Below, piece after piece: positions 57,721-64,000 of a stretch of DNA of 64,000 nucleotides. The notes under the pieces were generated by a model that saw nothing but the letters and a program-made list of their open reading frames with translations, did no database searches and had not been told where the DNA came from. The position numbers were made by a program, and so were the translations under genes. How positions within the stretch are numbered: the first letter of the stretch is position 1; every line of letters begins with the position of its first letter. The DNA is from Diphasiastrum complanatum (Eukaryota > Streptophyta > Lycopodiopsida > Lycopodiales > Lycopodiaceae): contig CM055106.1 in NCBI GenBank assembly GCA_029204225.1, positions 36,678,361 through 36,742,360 on the forward strand, given 5' to 3'.

Positions 57721-58499
57721 GATCTTTCAAATGCGAGGAGAGAGAGAGCGAGCTGGATTGCGAGAGAGCAAGAGCTAGAGCGAGAGCGAGAGAGAGAAGC
57801 CGGCAGCCTGCTGTCCCACAACAAAAGTAATTATTAAGCAATTATAACAATTACACACCTACAAATCTATTACAAACAGTCATAGTCTCTTCATATCTCT
57901 AGTGGACCCAGTTTAGAATGTTAAACAATAAACATTTTTTTGAGTGCATTTGTATCCAAAAAAGGTAGTGTCCTTGACAGTCCATGTTGTACCACCAAAA
58001 TATGCTTTTAGCTATACGTCTATTCTTAACTTTAGTAAAAGTACAATGACTAAATCAGATTGAACATGGTCCTCAATAAGTTCAATTCATCGTTTATTTC
58101 ATTTCATAGATAATCACAAAATTCTAAAACTAAGAACTTCAAAAAAAAAAAAACACGTAAATCAAAAATTTCTTACGAAAAACTATTAGTATTAAGTACA
58201 CTTTAAGACCTACATTTTATTGTCCTTAATTACTGAATATGGCCACATCTTGGAATCAATCTTGGCCACATCTTGTCGATCTGACATTTTGGCTTGGAAA
58301 ACAATAAACCGCGGTACAAGACATATTATCTCCTTGGCTAAGCATCAATAAATTTAAAGTTTGTGATGTGTCCCAAAGTTCCTTTGTTATATGGCTTCCA
58401 CCAACTCCATTATGAGTTCATCTTGATGATGTGTAGAGTACGTCTTGCTCTTTGGTAATGCATGATTCCTTCTTTTGGTTGAGGAGTCATTTGCTCCAC
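57721..58499. other. Unassigned, GA/CG-rich start then AT-rich
   Basis: It begins with an imperfect gagagagcgag tract (57737–57800), then AT-rich DNA without genes or clear repeats. Confidence 0.5.
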
Positions 58500-59060
58500 A
58501 CCTAGCACAATGTTCATTAGATTATAAATAACCAATAATAATTTTGTTCAGATCTACCAATTTGAATAGTTAGAAGATGTCAATCTATCACTTGACTTGA
58601 AGACAAGATTTTCATGATGAGCCATGATAGCTAGAATGAGTAGATCTAGATCCACCTTGATTGAACCATGATCACATGCACAAACCCTAATATTATGCTT
58701 CCAAAAGAGCTCTATAAGTGTTAATAAAAATATTTTTAACACTTACAAGGGGTCATATTATGAATTTTGATTCTTCTACTCTCTTGGCAATTCTATGTAG
58801 ATTTTCAACAAAACGATGTAATAACTTCTACTAGTTATATGTAGCTCAAATAATAGAAATAGGAGAAAAAGAGACATGAGTCATTTACTATTGTGAATTG
58901 TTGATGACCTTGCTTGAGAGATATGCACCAGAATTGCCTTCCTCTCAATTTTGAGCTTGCTTTCAACCTTGCACAAACACCAATTGGATCACCTAAAGAA
59001 GTGGCCCATCTTGCCATATTAAAGACACTTGATGTTCTTTTAATTTGACTTGCTTGGATT
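58500..59060 (-). mobile_element. Copia gag fragments
   Basis: A reverse-strand ATG at 58625 opens MAHHENLVFKSSDRLTSSNY followed by SNW, a copia Gag N-terminus. It resembles the start of the Gag-only protein at 40166 (SS-RL-SSNYS-W). Farther right (59035–58980) a corrupted zinc knuckle reads C-L-stop-Y-GKMGHFFR. The knuckle lies upstream of the start codon, so the order is rearranged. No LTR or pol. Confidence 0.6.
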
Positions 59061-59300
59061 CTCTCTCATTGTAGGGCTCCACATTGAGTCTAGTGAACAT
59101 AGCTCTCGTGGTCATGATGACCGACGTAAAATTTAAATGTTGTTCCTTCTTGAGCAAAGCAACTATCAACTAGCAAAACTTGATTGATCATGGACATTGT
59201 TGAGCATTTAAATAATATACCTACTCAGTTGGCATGCTATTCAATAAGATCAATATTTGAACCAATGCCAACTAGCTAGTTACAGATCGACTTCATTAGG

Positions 59301-59519
59301 TTGATATTGCCAGCAGCTAACGATGTATTTCTATTCCACTTAAGAGTAAAGAACCATTGCACCAATAGAACATTGTCGTTCTTCGCTTGTGCATCAAACA
59401 AGGTGGCCATACTATTCTTTGAAGAGCGAATGTGCAACCAACTAGTATATAAAAAGGTCAAGTTCATTTCAATATTTGCTTATGCAATCACCATACACAA
59501 ATCCCAAAAGGTGGCATAG
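59301..59519 (+). pseudogene. PIF1-like helicase C-terminal fragment
   Basis: The plus-strand frame reads MILPAANDVFLFHLRVKNHC, TNRTLSFFA and, after a gap, ISIFAYAITIHKSQKVA. The last block is the conserved AYAITIHKSQG helicase motif found in PIF1 helicases, including those of Helitron transposons. The Gly of KSQG is changed to Lys-Val. Only about 70 residues remain and the array at 59525 follows directly. Whether it came from a Helitron or a host PIF1 gene cannot be decided here. Confidence 0.6.
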
Positions 59520-59521
59520 GT

Positions 59522-61192
<1,671 letters not shown>

Positions 61193-61228
61193 GGGGGGGG
61201 GGGGGGGGGGGGGGGGGTGGGGGGGGGG
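61193..61228. repeat. Poly-G run (25 + 10 G)
   Basis: An interrupted homopolymer G tract just beyond the LINE coding end. Confidence 0.95.
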
Positions 61229-61316
61229 TTGGTGGTAGTAGGGTATGAAAGTTTCCTAAGCATTTTATTGAATATGAAGGGTGCTTATAAGACTTTTATA
61301 CAAGTACAAATTGAAA

Positions 61317-64000
61317 TCATAAAAGTTGCTCAAAGGTGGATAAGTTTATCAGCCTTTTTAAAAGAAGTAGAAGTAGGGGGGCAATAACAAAATCACTTTT
61401 CCCAAATTCCCTACTATTTCTATCAAGCCAAATGTTCCAAAGTGAAATACTCTAAGACATTGCCAAAAGAAGTTGACAACAACATCTTCAAACAAAATAT
61501 CGTTCAACAGTAAGTCAGTATGACTGAATCTCCTGAACTTCACATGAAAGCGTGCAATGAAAAGATCAGCAACTACTTTTAGAGTGGAGCATAGCAATGG
61601 AAAAATAAGTGTGGCACGTCCTCATCTGATGTTTTGTACTTAGAGCAGACATGTGATACATTACCCCTGTAGTTAGCACAAACTGGAAGAGCAAGCTAGA
61701 GAATCCTAAGAGAGAAAAATCTATAATTACTAGTCCGGATTTTATGGGTAAGGCGGAATCTAGCCTTCCATAAATGGGGGGGGATCGTCAAGGTTCCACT
61801 TGGCATTGAACCAAGAGAAAGTGGATCTGGGCTATTTAGTGAAGAAGTGACAAAGGCGTAAGAGATTTTTCCAAATTTATCCAGAGCTTTGAAGAGCCAT
61901 TTATTGCAACAATTAGAGAAAGTAGAGGTGGAAAGAGGGCCAAGATCACCATGGGAGAAGGAGAAGGAGAGAAAACTAGATTTGCGGGAGGAGAGGCCAA
62001 GTTTCAATTTGAGTTGGGAAAGGCTGAGAGAGTAGATATAATCCATAATGTGATTCCATGTAATCAAACCTTTCCGAGTGAGATTGAGGCAAAGTCTTTT
62101 TTCAATTAAGGTTAGGGGCTTGGAATTGATAGTAATGACTTTGGAAAACCAAAGAGACTTAAGGGGGGAAATGGAATTTTCGCCCACCCAATAAGTAAGC
62201 TTGCACATGGAAAGGAGGACTCGAAAAATAGACTTGAATAAGGGAGGAAGGGAAGTAGAAAAGAGGAAAGAGGAATGGGTGAACTCAAGAAAAGGACGAG
62301 GGAGTGGAACCTGTAGAAGAAGGGGAGGGAGGATAGTAGTCATCATTAGGGCCCATGGTTGAGGAAGAGTAAAATTGTGATGGATGCATCTGTAAAGGAG
62401 GGAGAGAGAGGTGGCAGAGGGGCCAAGGAGGCCCAGACCATCCAATTTGATAGGGGCCGTACAATAATTCAGTAGATCGGGGTCATTGTTCCAAAGGAAT
62501 TTTTTGAAGATCGTAGCAATAGAGAGAGAATAGGAGGGAGGGAGGAACCAAATGAAAAGGAAGTGTGTAAAATAGGAATAGATGATGTGCTTGAGAATGA
62601 TAAGTCTAGCAGTAAAAGAGAGATCGGAGGTATTCCAACGAATGATCTCTATCGGAAAGGGAATCCCCAAGAGGAAAGCCAAGGTCTCTAAGTATGGTAC
62701 CATGCAAAAGGACATTAATTCCAAGATCTTGGCACCAAGAAGGAGTGGCATCATGAGAGTGGATAATAAGATCAGATTTCTTAAGGTTAACCAAAGAAGC
62801 TGAATAGCTACAGAATCAATGAGTCTCGTGGAGGGGAAGTGAGACAGAAGGACGGTGTAGCTCAATGATACATGCAAGATCGACAACGAAAAATTGAGGG
62901 CCAAGGGGGACATCACGAAAGATGAACGTGCAGAAGAGCGGAGAAGAGTTAATTCTATTGAAATGGTGGATAAGTGGCTCCATAGTGATTACAAAAAGGA
63001 AGGGGCAGAGAGGACAACCTTGTCTGATTCCACAAGAAATGGAGGAGGAGGGAGACAGGACACCTTGGAAGAGGATAGAGGAACTGGCCAAAGAAAAGAG
63101 AGCCTGGATGAGTTTGAGAATGTAGATCGAAAGACCAAAGGAGGAACAACATGTGAGAAGGAAGTTCCAACTGATGCGATCAAAAGCTTTATCAAAATCT
63201 ATCTTAATCATGAGAGCTAAGTAGTTGAACCAAAGAGAAGAGTCTATGGCAGACCAAATGTTATCAAAGAGGGATATCCCTTTAATACAACCAGATTGAC
63301 ACTTGGACATGTGTGTAGGGAGGAAGGGTGCAATCCTTCTGGCAAGGGCTTTAGCGACAATCTTATAGAAAGTGTTAAGCATAGTTAGAGGGCGATAGTC
63401 AGCAATATTGGAAGGGGACTTAGTTTTAGGAATGAGTTTAATAAGGCCTTGAGAGAAGGCTAGAGGAAAGATGCCAATGGTAATCATAGAGTTGTTGGTC
63501 GAGTTGGATTAAAGAGAAGAGAGAAGTGTTTGTAAAAGGAAGTGCAAATGGCATCGGGGGAGGAGAGAGAGAAACCGTTCACCATGAGACCACAAGAATC
63601 TTCTCTATGATGTTGAGATTTGAGTTTCTTAAAAAAGAAAGCAGAAAGTAAGTTTGCTTCTCTAAGCCAATTGAGGTGAGTTCTCTTGCAAAGGATACTA
63701 GCTTTGAAATGGTCGAGAATGTTAAGATGGTTGGTGATATCCAAGAATTCATCGGCACGAAGGGAGGGGTACTCAGTGCTTGCTCTGTCAAAATTAATAG
63801 AAGAGAGGGAATGTCTAAGAGAAGATTCGAGATGGATAGAGGAAGAAGAGATAAGTTTCCCCTATTGTCTGACAAAGGAACGAGAGCAGTCGAGGATGTC
63901 TCCCAAATCGGAGAGGGAGGAGATTTTAATAGCGAGAGAATGGCGGAGCAACTTGTTCCAAAGCAACGAGTTGTTGATGATGTAAATCAAATGATGCTTA
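61317..64000 (-). mobile_element. LINE (L1-type) ORF2, 3' part, runs off window
   Basis: From the window edge downwards, the reverse strand encodes the pre-RT linker (LNWLREANLLSAFFFKKLKS, HHREDSCGLMVNGF). The reverse transcriptase follows: LIPKTKSPSNIADYRPLTML, NTFYKIVAKALARRI, KIDFDKAFDRISWNFLL (motif A, Asp present) and GIRQGCPLCPFLFVITMEPL. At the YADD position it reads FFVVDLACI, so the first catalytic Asp is lost. A continuous 406-codon stretch (62916–61696) covers the thumb/connector. A post-RT zinc motif follows with the second Cys missing (CSKYKTSDEDVPHLFFHC, about 61655–61600), then WLDRNSREFGKS and a stop near 61317. Frame changes occur near 63490, 62900 and 61690. It is inactive. 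Confidence 0.9.

Overview
This is land-plant nuclear DNA. It carries spliced genes with GT–AG introns, Ty1/copia and Ty3/gypsy LTR elements primed by initiator-tRNA-Met, hAT and MULE-like DNA transposons, L1-type LINEs, a tRNA-derived SINE, and very long (TC)n/(GA)n/(AC)n arrays. I cannot name the species. No rRNA, CRISPR array, organelle insert or bacterial-type operon was seen.

Layout. 1–1461 is a decayed copia fragment. 2690–7672 is a reverse-strand LINE split at 3390/6926 by a 3.5-kb hAT transposon (3398–6918) with an exact 8-bp target duplication. 7826–8561 is a fold-back non-autonomous hAT-like element with a second inverted repeat inside it. 10811–16128 is a structurally complete reverse-strand copia element with LTRs, PBS, PPT and a 5-bp target duplication, but broken genes. 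16788–24804 holds three exons of the one recognisable host gene, an APEM9 (DAYU)-like peroxisomal membrane protein. Its 6.3-kb intron contains a gypsy fragment and a second hAT element. 26020–31110 is a patchwork of copia fragments with an 86-bp SINE flanked by a perfect 16-bp duplication. 31620–34571 is a 3-kb cluster of microsatellites with higher-order duplications. 35463–37615 is three LTRs in tandem separated by two 142-bp remnants, each keeping a PBS. 38347–43918 is a young LTR element whose single intact 1030-codon ORF encodes Gag but no Pol. 44018–47187 is an intron-containing MULE-like transposase gene with a WRKY/GCM1-like zinc domain, decayed. 47188–53655 is a gypsy element with a 2.5-kb extra reading region between integrase and the 3' LTR, abutted by another copia element (53764–57720). 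58500–59519 holds gag and PIF1-helicase scraps. 61317–64000 is the 3' part of a second LINE.

Apart from the APEM9-like gene, nearly everything is transposon-derived. Only the Gag-only element has an uninterrupted long reading frame and near-identical LTRs, so it is the best candidate for recent mobility. It would need enzymes supplied by another copia element. The APEM9-like protein would act at the peroxisome membrane and has no functional link to its neighbours.
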